NCBI GenBank assembly: GCA_945910005.1 | Contig: OX246739.1 | Location: 75,779,639 to 75,843,638, forward strand | From: Isoperla grammatica | Lineage: Eukaryota > Arthropoda > Insecta > Plecoptera > Perlodidae | DNA length: 64,000 nucleotides | Reading direction: 5' to 3' | Shown here: positions 1 to 10,207 of the stretch, piece by piece | Layout of the letters: every line of letters begins with the position of its first letter | Position numbering within the stretch: position 1 is the stretch's first letter | Made by a program: the position numbers and the translations under genes | Notes under the pieces: model-generated | Told to the model about the DNA's origin: nothing | Databases searched by the model: none | The model's input: only the letters and a program-made list of their open reading frames with translations

Positions 1-3000
1 AGATTGTTAGGCGCTTGGATTACAAAGAGGGCCGCAAGTATGACGGTGTGGCGAGAGCCACACTTGGGAGATTTTAGGCGCTTGGATTGCAAAGAGGGCC
101 GCAAGTATGACGGAGTGGCGAGAGCAACACAAGGGAGATTGTTAGACGCTTGGATTGCAAAGAGGGCCGCAAGCATGGCGGAGTGTCGAGAGCCACATCG
201 GGGAGATTGTATGGCGCTCTGATTGCAAAGAGGGCCGCAAGTATGACGGAGTGGCGAGAGCCACATTGGGGAGATTGTTAGGCGCTTGGATTTCAAAGAG
301 AGCCGCAAGTATGACGGAGTGGCGAGAGCAACACTGTGGAGATTGTTAGGCGCTTGGATTGCAAAGAGGGCCGCAAATATAGGTGGAGTGACGAGAGCCA
401 CATTGGGGAGATTGTTAGGCGCTTGGATTGCAAAGAGGGCCGCGAAGTGGCGAGAGCCAAATTGGGGAGATTGTTAGGCGCTTGAATTGCAAAGAGGGCC
501 GCAAGTATGGCGGTGTGACGAGAGCCACATTAGGGAGATTGTGAGGCGCTTGGATTGCAAAGAGGGCCGCAAGTATGGCGGAGTAGCGAGAGCCACATCG
601 GGGAGATTGTTAGGCGCTTGTACAAAGAGGGCCGCAAGTATGACGGAGTGGCGAGAGCCACATTGGGGAGATGTTAGGCACTTGGATTGCAAAGAGGGCC
701 GCAAGTATAGTGGAGTGATGAGAGCCACATTGGGGAGATTGTTAGGAGCTTGGATTGCAAAGAGGGCCGCAAATATAGGTTGAGTTGCGAGAGCCACATT
801 GGGGAGATTGTATGGCGCTTGGTTTGAAAAGAGGGCCGCAAGTATGACGGAGTCGCGAGAGCCACATCGGGGAGATTGTTAGGCGCTCTGATTGCAAAGA
901 GGGCCGCAAGTATGACGGAGTGACGAGAGCCACATTGGGAAGATTGTTAGGCGCTTGGATTGCAAGGAGGGCCGCAAGTATGACGGAGTGGCGAGAGCCA
1001 CATTGTAGAGATTGTTAGGCGCTTGGAATGCAAAGAGGGCCGCAAGTATGGCGGAGTGGCGAGAGCCACATCGGGGAGATTTTTAGGCGCTAAGATTACA
1101 AAGAGGGCCGCAAGTATGACGGAGTGCCGAGAGCCACATTGGGGAGATTGTTAGGCGCTTGGATTGAAAAGAGGGCCGCAAGTATGGTGGAGTGCCGAGA
1201 GCCACATTGGGGAGATTGTTAGGCGCTTGGATTGCAAAGAGGGCCGCAAATATAGGTGGAGTGGCGAGAGCCACATTGGGGAGATTGTTACGCGCTTGGA
1301 TTGCAAAGAGGGCCGCAAGTATGACGGTGTGACGAGAGCCACATTGGGGAGATTTTTAGGCACTTGGACTGCAAAGAGGGCCGCAAGTATGGCGGAGTGA
1401 CGAGAACCACATCGGGGAGATTGTTATGCGCTTGGATTGCAAAGAGGGCCGCAAGTATGACGAAGTGGCGAGAGCCACATTGGGGAGATTGTTAGGCGCT
1501 TGGATTGAAAAGAGGGCCGCAAGTATGACGGAGTGGCGAGAGCCACATCGGAGAGATTGTTAGGCCTTTTGATTGCAAAGAGGGCCGCAAGTATGGTGGA
1601 GTGACGAGAGCCAGATTAGGGAGATTGTTAGGCGCTTGGATTGCAAAGAGGGCCGCAAGAATGGCAAAGTGTCGAGAGCCACATCAAGGAGATTGTAAGG
1701 CGCTCTGATTGCAAAGAGGGCCGCAAATATAGGTGGAGTGACGAGAGCCACATTGGGGAGATTGTTAGGCGCTGTGATTGCAAAGAGGGCCGCGGGTGTG
1801 GCGAGAGCCACATTGGGGAGATTGTTAGGCGCTTGAATTTCAAAGAGGGCCGCAAGTTTGACGGAGTGGCGAAAGCCACATTGGGGAGATTGTTAGGCGC
1901 TTGGATTGCAAAGAGGGCCGCGGAGTGGCGAGCGCCACATTGGGGAGATTGTTGGGCGCTTGAATTGCAAAGAGGGCCGCAAGTATGACGGTGTGGCGAG
2001 AGCCACACTGGGGAGATTTTAGGCGCTTGGATTGCAAAGAGGGCCGCAAGTATGACGGAGTGGCAAAAGCAACACAAGGGAGATTGTTAGACGCTTGGAT
2101 TGCAAAGAGGGCCGCAAGCATAACGGAGTGGCGAGAGCCACATTGGAGAGATTGTTAGGCGCGGATTGCAAAGAGGGCCGCAAGCATGACGGTGTGGCGA
2201 GAGCCACACTGGGGAGATTGTTAGGCGCTTGGATTGCAAAGAGGGCCGCAAGTATGAAGGTGTGGCGAGAGCAACACAAGGGAGATTGTACGACGCTTGG
2301 ATTGCAAAGAGGGCACAAGTATGGCGGAGTGGCGTGAGCCACATTAGGGAGGTTGTTAGGCGCTTGGATTGCAAAGAGGGCCGCAAGAATGGCGGAGTGG
2401 CGAGAGCCACATCGGGGAGATTGTTAGGCGCTCTGATTGCAAAGATGGCCGCAAGTATGACTTACTGGCGAGAGCCACATCGGGGAGATTGTTAGGCGCT
2501 TGGATTGCAAAGAGGGCCGCAAGTATGACGGAAAGGCGAGAGCCACATTGGGGAGATTGTTAGGCGCTTGGATTGCAAAGAGGGCCGCAAGTATGACGGA
2601 GTGGCGAGAGCAACACTGGGGAGATTTTTAGGCGTTTTGATTGCAAAGAGGGCCGCAAGTATGGTGGAGTGACGAGAGCAATATTGGGGAGATTGTTAGG
2701 CGCTTGGATTGCAAAGAGGGCCGCAAGAATGGCGGAGTGGCGAGAGCCACATTAGGGAGGTTGTTAGGCGCTTGGATTGCAAAGAGGGCCGCAAGAATGG
2801 CGGAGTGGCGAGAGCCACATCGTGGAGATTGTTAGGCGCTCTGATTGCAAAGATGGCCGCAAGTATGACGGAGTGGCGAGAGCCACATTGGGGAGATTGT
2901 TAGGCGCTTGGATTGCAAAGAGGGCCGCAAGTATGACGGAAAGGCGAGAGCCACATTGGGGAGATTGTTAGGCGCTTGGATTGCAAAGAGGGCCGCAAGT

Positions 3001-3518
3001 ATGACGGAGTGGCGAGAGCAACACTGGGGAGATTGTTAGGCGCTTGGATTGCAAAGAGGGCCGCAAGTATGGTGGAGTGACGAGAGCCTAATTGGGGAGA
3101 TTGTTAGGCGCTTGGATTGCAAAGAGGGCCGCAAGTATGACGGAGAGGCGAGAGCCACATTGGGGAGATTGTTAGGCGCTTGGATTGCAAAGAGGGCCGC
3201 AAGTATGGCGGAGTGGCGAGAGCCACATCGGGGAGATTGTTAGGCGCTTGGATTACAAAGAGGGCCGCAAGTATGACGGAGTGCCGAGAGGCACCTTGGG
3301 GAGATTGTAAGGCGCTTGGATTGAAAAGAGGCCCGCAAGTATGGTGGAGTGCCGAGAGCCACATCGGGGAGATTGTTAGGCGCTCTGATTTCAAAGAGGG
3401 CCGCAAGTATGACGGAGTGGCGAGAGCAACATTGGGGAGATTGTTAGGCGCTTGGATTGCAAAGAGGGCCGCAAGTATGACGGTGTGGCGAGAGCCACAC
3501 TGGGGAGATTGTTAGGCG
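1..3518 (+). repeat. 68-bp satellite array, segment 1
   Basis: Head-to-tail monomers of 68 bp; a copy matching the consensus I read is at 21052-21119. The most constant core is GCAAAGAGGGCCGCAAG, followed by a variable stretch, then a GAGAGCC block and GGGGAGATTGTTAGGCGC. The consensus has 27 G, 11 C, 17 A and 13 T, so it is purine-rich on this strand. Monomers differ by a small set of recurrent variants (for example GCTTGGATT or GCTCTGATT; CCACATTGGGG, CCACATCGGGG or CAACACAAGGG). The array is already in progress at base 1. Positions 1 to about 2.9 kb match about 23.4-26.0 kb closely, sharing rare variants such as the 3-bp-short CTTGTACAAAG at 617 and 24021. No gene is supported in this stretch. 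Confidence 0.97.
3515..3518. other. Target-site duplication, element 1, left copy (GGCG)
   Basis: GGCG lies immediately left of the LTR terminus TGTGATG. The same four bases follow the other LTR at 7035-7038. Removing the element plus one GGCG restores a normal satellite monomer junction (TTAGGCGCTTGG). Four to six base duplications are usual for Ty3/gypsy integrases. Confidence 0.85.
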
Positions 3519-4229
3519 TGTGATGTGGCTAAAATAGCCGGGGTGTCGGAATCCTGACTGGTGGAGGAATAGGAGTTCACTAATATATATATTCTTAAGC
3601 CTATATCGTAGGCTAAACACTCACACAATTAACGTAAACGCTAGAGACATACAAATACATATGTATTCCCCAAATGGGTGTACTCATCCATTGAGGAGGT
3701 TATTCCGTTGGCCCGTTGACGGGAGTCCAGGAGAAATCCAGATGCCGGACTGTAGTTGGCGCTGTCGTGGCGATCGTCCTCCCGTCGGAACACAGTCCCG
3801 ACAGTTATGTGGAGCAACGGATGCAGCTCACGAAATGGTACAGCACGAACACTCGGAACACAGTTCCGAATTGGCACAGTATACGGCAACACGATATCGG
3901 AACACAGTTCACGATAGAACACGGTAATATCACAACCGTGATTGGAACACAGTTCCGAAATGGTTTGGTATGATAAATATATATGAACGCAGTTCACTAA
4001 ATCAAAACAAACTTACTATTTGACTTCCTTTCTTTATTATCAAACTCACAAGATCACAATCAGATCATCCGTACAAGAAGCAGAAAACAAGTGAAGTCCT
4101 CCCCAGGAATCAAAACACAACAATGAATAACAAAGAAGTTACAACAAAGATATGTTAGTCGATCAAAACTCAATACAAACAATATAGGTGGCTGTGGAGG
4201 TGTGGTCGGGAACGCTGGTTACCATTACA
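3519..4229 (-). repeat. 3' LTR of element 1 (711 bp)
   Basis: It is a direct repeat of 6324-7034 at a constant offset of 2805, with no difference found on reading. In element orientation it starts TGTAATGG at 4229 and ends CACATCACA at 3519. An AATAAA hexamer (4033-4038, minus) could serve as a polyadenylation signal. The region 3786-3997 carries several copies of an inverted repeat, CGGAACACAGTTCCG, described separately. The TAA stop of the internal frame is formed by bases 2-5 of this LTR. Promoter elements cannot be assigned with confidence. Confidence 0.93.
3786..3997. promoter_or_regulatory. Cluster of palindromic GGAACACAGTTCC motifs in the LTR
   Basis: CGGAACACAGTTCCG is a perfect inverted repeat (CGGAAC, ACA, GTTCCG). 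It occurs intact at 3854-3868 and with one to three changes at 3786-3800, 3898-3912 and 3943-3957. A degenerate copy, GAACGCAGTTCAC, is at 3985-3997. The same set recurs in the other LTR 2805 bp further on. Repeated palindromes in an LTR commonly act as binding sites for a dimeric transcription factor, or as RNA hairpins. Which applies here is not shown by the sequence. Confidence 0.5.
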
Positions 4230-6207
4230 GCCCCCCACTGAAAAGACTCGGTCTTGCGGACGGCAAGATGAGTGTTTTAAGTAATCCGCTATACGTATCC
4301 GAGTGGTGTCCCACGCTTTTAGGTTGTTTGTATTGCTTCAAATGGATGATGTTGTAAGAGCCTTTTAAAATCTTGCCCCCTGGGTCTTCCAGCTCATATG
4401 CGTTTCTATCAGTTGCTATCCTGGCGTTTCGGCATTGTCCGTGGTTCGTTGGCACCGTGTTGACAAAAGGGATGGAAATTATTTCGTCGTTTGTCCCAAT
4501 GTTAAGATTTGCTTCTTCGAAGCTTATAACAGCATTGTTGTCATGTAGCCAGTCGGCGCCGAAAATCATCTTCCGCGATAACCCGGGCACTTCTATACAG
4601 GCTACTGCGCCTGTCCAGCCTCCGATTACGACATCCAACAACACTTGTTTGGACGCGAGCCTATTTTGTTTGCCAACGGCGCCTATGACTTTAATTAGTG
4701 GGATAGGCAGTAGTGGAATATCTCCCTTCCCCTCGCGAAGTTCGTGATAAAACGATTCTGAGACACACGTGATCTCGCTGCCAGAATCGATAAGTATGGG
4801 AGTTTGTGTCAATTTATTGACAATTGCATTGACCTCTGGGGATGTTCTCGCTGCCGTGTAGGTGTCGTCCTCATCGTCCGAGAGGAGCTCACGACTTTCC
4901 CCGGCCGTGATGTGTAGGACTTCCCGTTCCAACATCGCCACTGTTACGTCGGTCTCATCCCCCACATCGCTCTCGACCGCCGCTACATCCTCGGTTATGT
5001 CAATTCCTCTAACTTGTCTGTTTGCGTCGAAAGTTTGAGTTTGTTCGCGATTGCGATGGTTTCCTCGTTGCATATTATTGTCGCGATTGGTATGCTCGGT
5101 ACGCCACTGGTTCCCAGTCGGTCGCGATTGGTTTGATCCCATTGTGAGAAAGGTTGAGGTTGTTTTCTTATTCCCGTGGCTGTCCCGGTTACTAGAACCC
5201 GATTGTTGCCGCCAGTTATAGTTAGTTGCCCCTTTATCGCTATAACTTGTCTTAGAATCCGCATGTGCTTGCGATTGTCTAGGGTTCGCATGTGCTTGCG
5301 ATTGTCTAGGGGTGAATGAGTCGCCCGTCGGTTTACGCTTGTGTGCCTCGTCTAAACGGTGCAGAAGCTTTAAAGTTTCGTCAACGGTATTCTTCCCTGC
5401 AGCTAGTAGTGTAGCAGCTACTTCCGGACGGAAATGGTCGGTAATTGCATCAATTACATCTTCGTCAGGTATGGTGGGTGTCAGATACCTTGCTTTTGCG
5501 AGTATTATCAGAAAGTAGTCCGCCATCGTGGTGTCATATTGGCGCGGGCACGTACCGTGATACAACTCATAACGCACGTTGCGTTGTTGAGCCGCCCCCC
5601 AGTATTCATTCAAGAATGCGCGCCTGAAATCGGAAAATGACGTAAAACGGTCCGCGTAAACTTCGCCCCAGCGGCGAGCTGTGCTACGTAGCTGGCCATT
5701 AGCTAATCTAACTTGAAATTGTTGAGGCGCTCTTGACAATTCAAAATAATTTTCAAGTTCTTTGATAAACGTAACCGGATGGGTTTTACCATCCCCATCG
5801 AAAAGTGGTAATTGTGACGAGGATCTTAGCTCTGCCCCCCAAATCAAAGGTGCTACCGCATGTTGATGTTGTTCCTGTTGGGTTGGTTGCGCTTCGAGCG
5901 TCGCCACCTTCTCTGAGAGAAGTTGTACCGAATTTTCTAGTGTTGTTACTGATGATGTGAGGGTATTGCAGGAATTAGTAACCTCGCCGCGAATTGACTG
6001 TATTTTCTCAGTGCAATCCGATTTCAACGCTACGAATTGTTTTACTAATTGCTGGGTCTGGTTAACGGTATCCTGTCGGAATCCTTGGACGTCAGTCCTT
6101 AAGGACTCGATTAACGCCGCTAGTTTGTCTGCGTCTGCCATATTGGTACTAGGTCCGTCTTCTAATGGTACTACATCAACTCCACTCCCAGAGCGTGTTT
6201 TTACCAT
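4225..6207 (-). CDS. gag-pro: Gag-protease polyprotein with a fused integrase C-terminal tail
   Basis: One uninterrupted frame of 660 residues. Residues about 28-106 look like a coiled coil. Residues about 128-292 are a retrotransposon Gag core (RRWGEVYADRF, MADYFLIILAKARYL). Residues about 293-400 are a basic Asn/Arg/Gln-rich tail holding a duplicated PRQSQAHA motif; no CCHC zinc knuckle is visible. Residues about 465-570 form a retropepsin-type aspartic protease with catalytic IDSGSE (Asp474), a flap-like IGAVGKQ and the later IFGADWL. Residues about 598-628 (NAYELEDPGGKILKGSYN, then HLKQY) resemble the extreme C-terminus of Ty3/gypsy integrase. RT, RNase H and the integrase core are missing between about residues 575 and 598, yet the frame is kept. 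The final codons read through the polypurine tract and the TAA stop is supplied by the LTR end. The start Met (MVKTRSG) is 116 bases inside the 5' LTR. Gag and protease are clear; the integrase-tail call is by pattern only. Confidence 0.9.
   Translation of the reverse strand: MVKTRSGSGVDVVPLEDGPSTNMADADKLAALIESLRTDVQGFRQDTVNQTQQLVKQFVALKSDCTEKIQSIRGEVTNSCNTLTSSVTTLENSVQLLSEKVATLEAQPTQQEQHQHAVAPLIWGAELRSSSQLPLFDGDGKTHPVTFIKELENYFELSRAPQQFQVRLANGQLRSTARRWGEVYADRFTSFSDFRRAFLNEYWGAAQQRNVRYELYHGTCPRQYDTTMADYFLIILAKARYLTPTIPDEDVIDAITDHFRPEVAATLLAAGKNTVDETLKLLHRLDEAHKRKPTGDSFTPRQSQAHANPRQSQAHADSKTSYSDKGATNYNWRQQSGSSNRDSHGNKKTTSTFLTMGSNQSRPTGNQWRTEHTNRDNNMQRGNHRNREQTQTFDANRQVRGIDITEDVAAVESDVGDETDVTVAMLEREVLHITAGESRELLSDDEDDTYTAARTSPEVNAIVNKLTQTPILIDSGSEITCVSESFYHELREGKGDIPLLPIPLIKVIGAVGKQNRLASKQVLLDVVIGGWTGAVACIEVPGLSRKMIFGADWLHDNNAVISFEEANLNIGTNDEIISIPFVNTVPTNHGQCRNARIATDRNAYELEDPGGKILKGSYNIIHLKQYKQPKSVGHHSDTYSGLLKTLILPSARPSLFSGGL
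4230..4239 (-). other. Polypurine tract of element 1
   Basis: In element orientation AGTGGGGGGC directly precedes the 3' LTR. This is the expected place for the RNase H-resistant primer for plus-strand DNA synthesis. It overlaps the last codons of the Gag-protease frame. Confidence 0.8.
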
Positions 6208-6308
6208 GCACTCCTATACTATAGTCAGTACGAAGTGTTAAATTATGCTTCTAAAGATAAGCAATTTTGTATGGGACTGCACTCCCTCCTCTATCTACAG
6301 CCAAGAGC
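6208..6308 (-). other. Untranslated leader of element 1
   Basis: About 100 bases between the primer binding site and the Gag start codon, with no coding signal. It would be the 5' leader of the element RNA, where packaging signals are usually found in this class. No specific structure is claimed. Confidence 0.6.
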
Positions 6309-6321
6309 ACGTTGGGCGCCA
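6309..6321 (-). other. Primer binding site of element 1, tRNA-Lys(CUU) type
   Basis: In element orientation TGGCGCCCAACGTG starts two bases inside the 5' LTR (TCT precedes GGCGCC). It is complementary to the 3' end of a tRNA finishing CACGTTGGGCGCCA, the known 3' end of animal tRNA-Lys(CUU), over about 14 bases. Element 2 has the same 13-base site. Confidence 0.82.
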
Positions 6322-6323
6322 GA

Positions 6324-7034
6324 TGTGATGTGGCTAAAATAGCCGGGGTGTCGGAATCCTGACTGGTGGAGGAATAGGAGTTCACTAATATATATATTCT
6401 TAAGCCTATATCGTAGGCTAAACACTCACACAATTAACGTAAACGCTAGAGACATACAAATACATATGTATTCCCCAAATGGGTGTACTCATCCATTGAG
6501 GAGGTTATTCCGTTGGCCCGTTGACGGGAGTCCAGGAGAAATCCAGATGCCGGACTGTAGTTGGCGCTGTCGTGGCGATCGTCCTCCCGTCGGAACACAG
6601 TCCCGACAGTTATGTGGAGCAACGGATGCAGCTCACGAAATGGTACAGCACGAACACTCGGAACACAGTTCCGAATTGGCACAGTATACGGCAACACGAT
6701 ATCGGAACACAGTTCACGATAGAACACGGTAATATCACAACCGTGATTGGAACACAGTTCCGAAATGGTTTGGTATGATAAATATATATGAACGCAGTTC
6801 ACTAAATCAAAACAAACTTACTATTTGACTTCCTTTCTTTATTATCAAACTCACAAGATCACAATCAGATCATCCGTACAAGAAGCAGAAAACAAGTGAA
6901 GTCCTCCCCAGGAATCAAAACACAACAATGAATAACAAAGAAGTTACAACAAAGATATGTTAGTCGATCAAAACTCAATACAAACAATATAGGTGGCTGT
7001 GGAGGTGTGGTCGGGAACGCTGGTTACCATTACA
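6324..7034 (-). repeat. 5' LTR of element 1 (711 bp)
   Basis: It is the second copy of the LTR at 3519-4229, same length and apparently the same sequence. In element orientation it would carry the promoter for the Gag-protease transcript. It ends against satellite at 7035, where GGCG repeats the left target sequence. Confidence 0.93.
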
Positions 7035-7038
7035 GGCG
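7035..7038. other. Target-site duplication, element 1, right copy (GGCG)
   Basis: It matches 3515-3518 and continues directly into CTTGGATTGC of the interrupted monomer. Confidence 0.85.
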
Positions 7039-7699
7039 CTTGGATTGCAAAGAGGGCCGCAAGTATGACGGAGTGGCGAGAGCAACACAAGGGAGATTGT
7101 TAGACGCTTGGATTGCAAAGAGGGCCGCAAGAATGGCGGATTGGCGAGAGCCACATCGGGGAGATTGTTAGGCGCTCTGATTTCAAAGAGGGCCGCAAGT
7201 ATGACGGAGTGGCGAGAGCCACATTGGGTGAGATTATTAGGCGCTTGGATTGCAAAGAGGGCCGCAAGTATGACGGAGTGGCGAGAGCAACACAAGGGAG
7301 ATTGTTAGACGCTTGGATTGCAAAGAGGGCCGCAAGTATGGCGGAGTAGCGAGAGCCACATCGGGGAGATTGTAAGGCGCTTGGAATACAAAGAGGGCCG
7401 CAAGTATGACGGAGTGGCGATAGCCACATTTGGGAGATGTTAGGCACTTGGATTGCAAAGAGGGCCGCAAGTATGGTGGAGTGACGAGAGCCACATTGGG
7501 GAGATTGTTAGGCGCTTGGATTGCAAAGAGGGCCGCAAATATAGGTGGAGTGGCGAGAGCCATATTGGGGAGATTGTATGGCGCTTGGTTTGAAAAGAGG
7601 GCCGCAAGTATGACGGAGTCGCGAGAGCCACATCGGGGTGATTGTTAGGCGCTCTGATTGCAAAGAGGGTCGCAAGTATGACGGAGTGACGAGAGCCAC
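7035..7699 (+). repeat. 68-bp satellite array, segment 2
   Basis: About ten 68-bp monomers in plus orientation between element 1 and the inversion. They include the AAATATAGGTGG variant near 7537 and the short GATGTTAGGCAC junction near 7437. The segment ends in GAGAGCCAC at 7699, where orientation flips. Confidence 0.96.
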
Positions 7700-10207
7700 T
7701 CCGCCATTCTTGCGGCCCTCTTTGCAATCCAAGAACCTAACAATCTCCCCAATATGGCTCTCGTCACTCCACCATACTTGCGGCCCTCTTTTCAATCAAA
7801 ACGCCTAACAATCTCCCTAATGTGGCTCTCGTCACACCTTCATACTTGCGGCCCTCTTTGCAATCCAAGCGCCTAACAATCTCCCCAATGTGGCTCTCGC
7901 CACTCCACCTATATTTGCGGCCCTCTTTGCAATCCAAGCGCCTAACAATCTCCCCAATGTGGCTCTCGGCACTCCGTCATACTTGCGGCCCTCTTTGTAA
8001 TCCAAGCGCCTAACAATCTCCCCGATGTGGCTCTCGCCACTCCGCCATACTTGCGGCCCTCTTTGCAATCCAAGCGCCTAACAATCTCCCCAATGTGGCT
8101 CTCGCCACTCCGTCATACTTGCGGCCCTCTTTGCAATCCTTGCGCCTTACAATCTCCCCAATGTGACTCTCGTCACTCCGTCATACTTGCGGCCCTCTTT
8201 GCAATCAGAGCGCCTTACAATCTCCCCGATGTGGCTCTCGCCACTCCATCATACTTGCGGCCCTCTTTTCAATCCAAGCGCCTAACAATCTCCCCAATGT
8301 GGCTTTCGCCACTCCGTCAAACTTGCGGCCCTCTTTGCAATCAAAAGGCCTAACAATCTCTCCGATTTGGCTCGCGCCACTCCGTCATACTTGCGGCCCT
8401 CTTTTCAATCCAAGCGCCTAACAATCTCCCCAATGTGGCTCTCGCCACTTCGTCATACTTGCGGCCCTCTTTGCAATCCAAGCGCATAACAATCTCCCCG
8501 ATGTGGTTCTCGTCACTCCGCCATACTTGCGGCCCTCTTTGCAGTCCAAGTGCCTAACAATCTCCCCAATGTGGCTCTCGTCACACCGTCATACTTGCGG
8601 CCCTCTTTGCAATCCAAGCGCCTAATAATCTCCCCAATGTGGCTCTCGCCACTCCACCTATATTTGCGGCCCTCTTTGCAATCCAAGCGCCTAACAATCT
8701 CCCCAATGTGGCTCTCGGCACTCCGTCATACTTGCGGCCCTCTTTGTAATCCAAGCGCCTAACAATCTCCCCGATGTGGCTCTCGCCACTCCGCCATACT
8801 TGCGGCCCTCTTTGCAATCCAAGCGCCTAACAATCTCCCCAATGTGGCTCTCGCCACTCCGTCATACTTGCGGCCCTCTTTGCAATCCTTGCGCCTTACA
8901 ATCTCCCCAATGTGGCTCTCGTCACTCCGTCATACTTGCGGCCCTCTTTGCAATCAGAGCGCCTTACAATCTCCCCGATGTGGCTCTCGCCACTCCGTCA
9001 TACTTGCGGCCCTCTTTTCAATCCAAGCGCTTATAATCTCCCCAATGTGGCTCTCGCCACTCCACCTATATTTGCGGCCCTCTTTGCAATCCAAGCGCCT
9101 AACAATCTCCCTAATGTGGCTCTCGTCACTCCACCATACTTGCGGCCCTCTTTGCAATCCAAGTGCCTAACATCTCCCAGATGTGGCTCTCGCCACTCCG
9201 TCATACTTGCGGCCCTCTTTGTATTCCAAGCGCCTTACAATCTCCCCGATGTGGCTCTCGCTACTCCGCCATACTTGCGGCCCTCTTTGCAATTCAAGCA
9301 TCTAACAATCTCCCTTGTGTTGCTCTCGCCACACCTTCATACTTGCGGCCCTCTTTGCAATCCAAGCGCCTAACAATCTCCCCAATGTGGCTCTCGCCAC
9401 TCCGTCATACTTGCGGCCCTCTTTGAAATCAGAGCGCCTAACAATCTCCCCAATGAAGCTCTCGCCACTCCGCCATTCTTGCGGCCCTCTTTGCAATCCA
9501 AGCGTCTAACAATCTCCCTTGTGTTGCTCTCGCCACTCCGTCATACTTGCGGCCCTCTTTGCAATCCAAGCGCCTAACAATCTCCCCAGTGTGGCTCTCG
9601 CCACACCGTCATACTTGCGGCCCTCTTTGCAATCCAAGCGCCTAACAATCTCCCCAATGTGGCTCTCGCCACTCCGTCATACTTGCGGCCCTCTTTGAAA
9701 TCAGAGCGCCTAACAATCTCCCCGATGTGGCTCTCGGCACTCCACCATACTTGCGGCCCTCTTTTCAATCCAAGCGCCTAACAATCTCCCCAAGGTGCCT
9801 CTCGGCACTCCGTCATACTTGCGGCCCTCTTTGTAATCCAAGCGCCTAACAATCTCCCCGATGTGGCTCTCGCCACTCCGCCATACTTGCGGCCCTCTTT
9901 GCAATCCAAGCGCCTAACAATCTCCCATATTAGGTGCTCGTCACTCCACCATACTTGCGGCCCTCTTTGCAATCCAAGCGCCTAACAATCTCCCCAGTGT
10001 TGCTCTCGCCACTCCGTGATACTTGCGGCCCTCTTTGCAATCCAAGCGCCTAACAATCTCCCCAATGTGGCTCTCGCCTTTCCGTCATACTTGCGGCCCT
10101 CTTTGCAATCCAAGCGCCTAACAATCTCCCCAATGTGGCTCTCGCCACTCCGTCATACTTGCGGCCATCTTTGTAATCAGAGCGCCTAACAATCTCCCCG
10201 ATGTGGC
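7700..10207 (-). repeat. 68-bp satellite array, inverted block
   Basis: About 37 monomers run in the opposite direction to all the rest. The left junction is in GCCACTCCGCC (about 7695-7704), where the ends share GCCAC. The right junction is in GATGTGGCAAGTATG (about 10206-10208), where they share GC. Read on the minus strand, the monomer order matches the 17.9-18.7 kb type of block, including ATTACAAAGATGG near 10170, an odd CCTAATATGGGAG near 9930 and GCCGAGAGGCACC near 9800. Inside it, 7822-8068 and 8571-8817 repeat at 749 bp, an 11-monomer unit. Confidence 0.95.

Larger units (their letters stand above)
3519..7034 (-). mobile_element. Nonautonomous Ty3/gypsy-type LTR retrotransposon (element 1)
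   Basis: A complete LTR element of 3516 bp lies in minus orientation inside the satellite. Two 711-bp LTRs, which I read as identical, begin with TG and end with CA. They flank 2094 bp of internal DNA holding a primer binding site, one long Gag-protease frame and a polypurine tract directly against the 3' LTR. A GGCG duplication flanks it. Reverse transcriptase, RNase H and the integrase catalytic core are absent, although the last residues of integrase remain fused to the protease. It is therefore an internal-deletion derivative that would need enzymes from a related element. Identical LTRs imply recent insertion. A satellite copy with matching flanks and no insertion is at about 26345-26530. 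Confidence 0.93.

Noticed and set aside
3641..3997. 118-codon minus-strand frame and two plus-strand frames in the LTR (also at 6446-6802)
   Set aside because: They lie wholly in the LTR, overlap one another on both strands, and their repetitive parts (NCVP-like) come from the palindromic GGAACACAGTTCC motifs.
4373..5640. Plus-strand frames opposite Gag-protease (124, 68, 68 and 60 codons)
   Set aside because: Antisense shadows of the Gag-protease frame with no recognisable domain.
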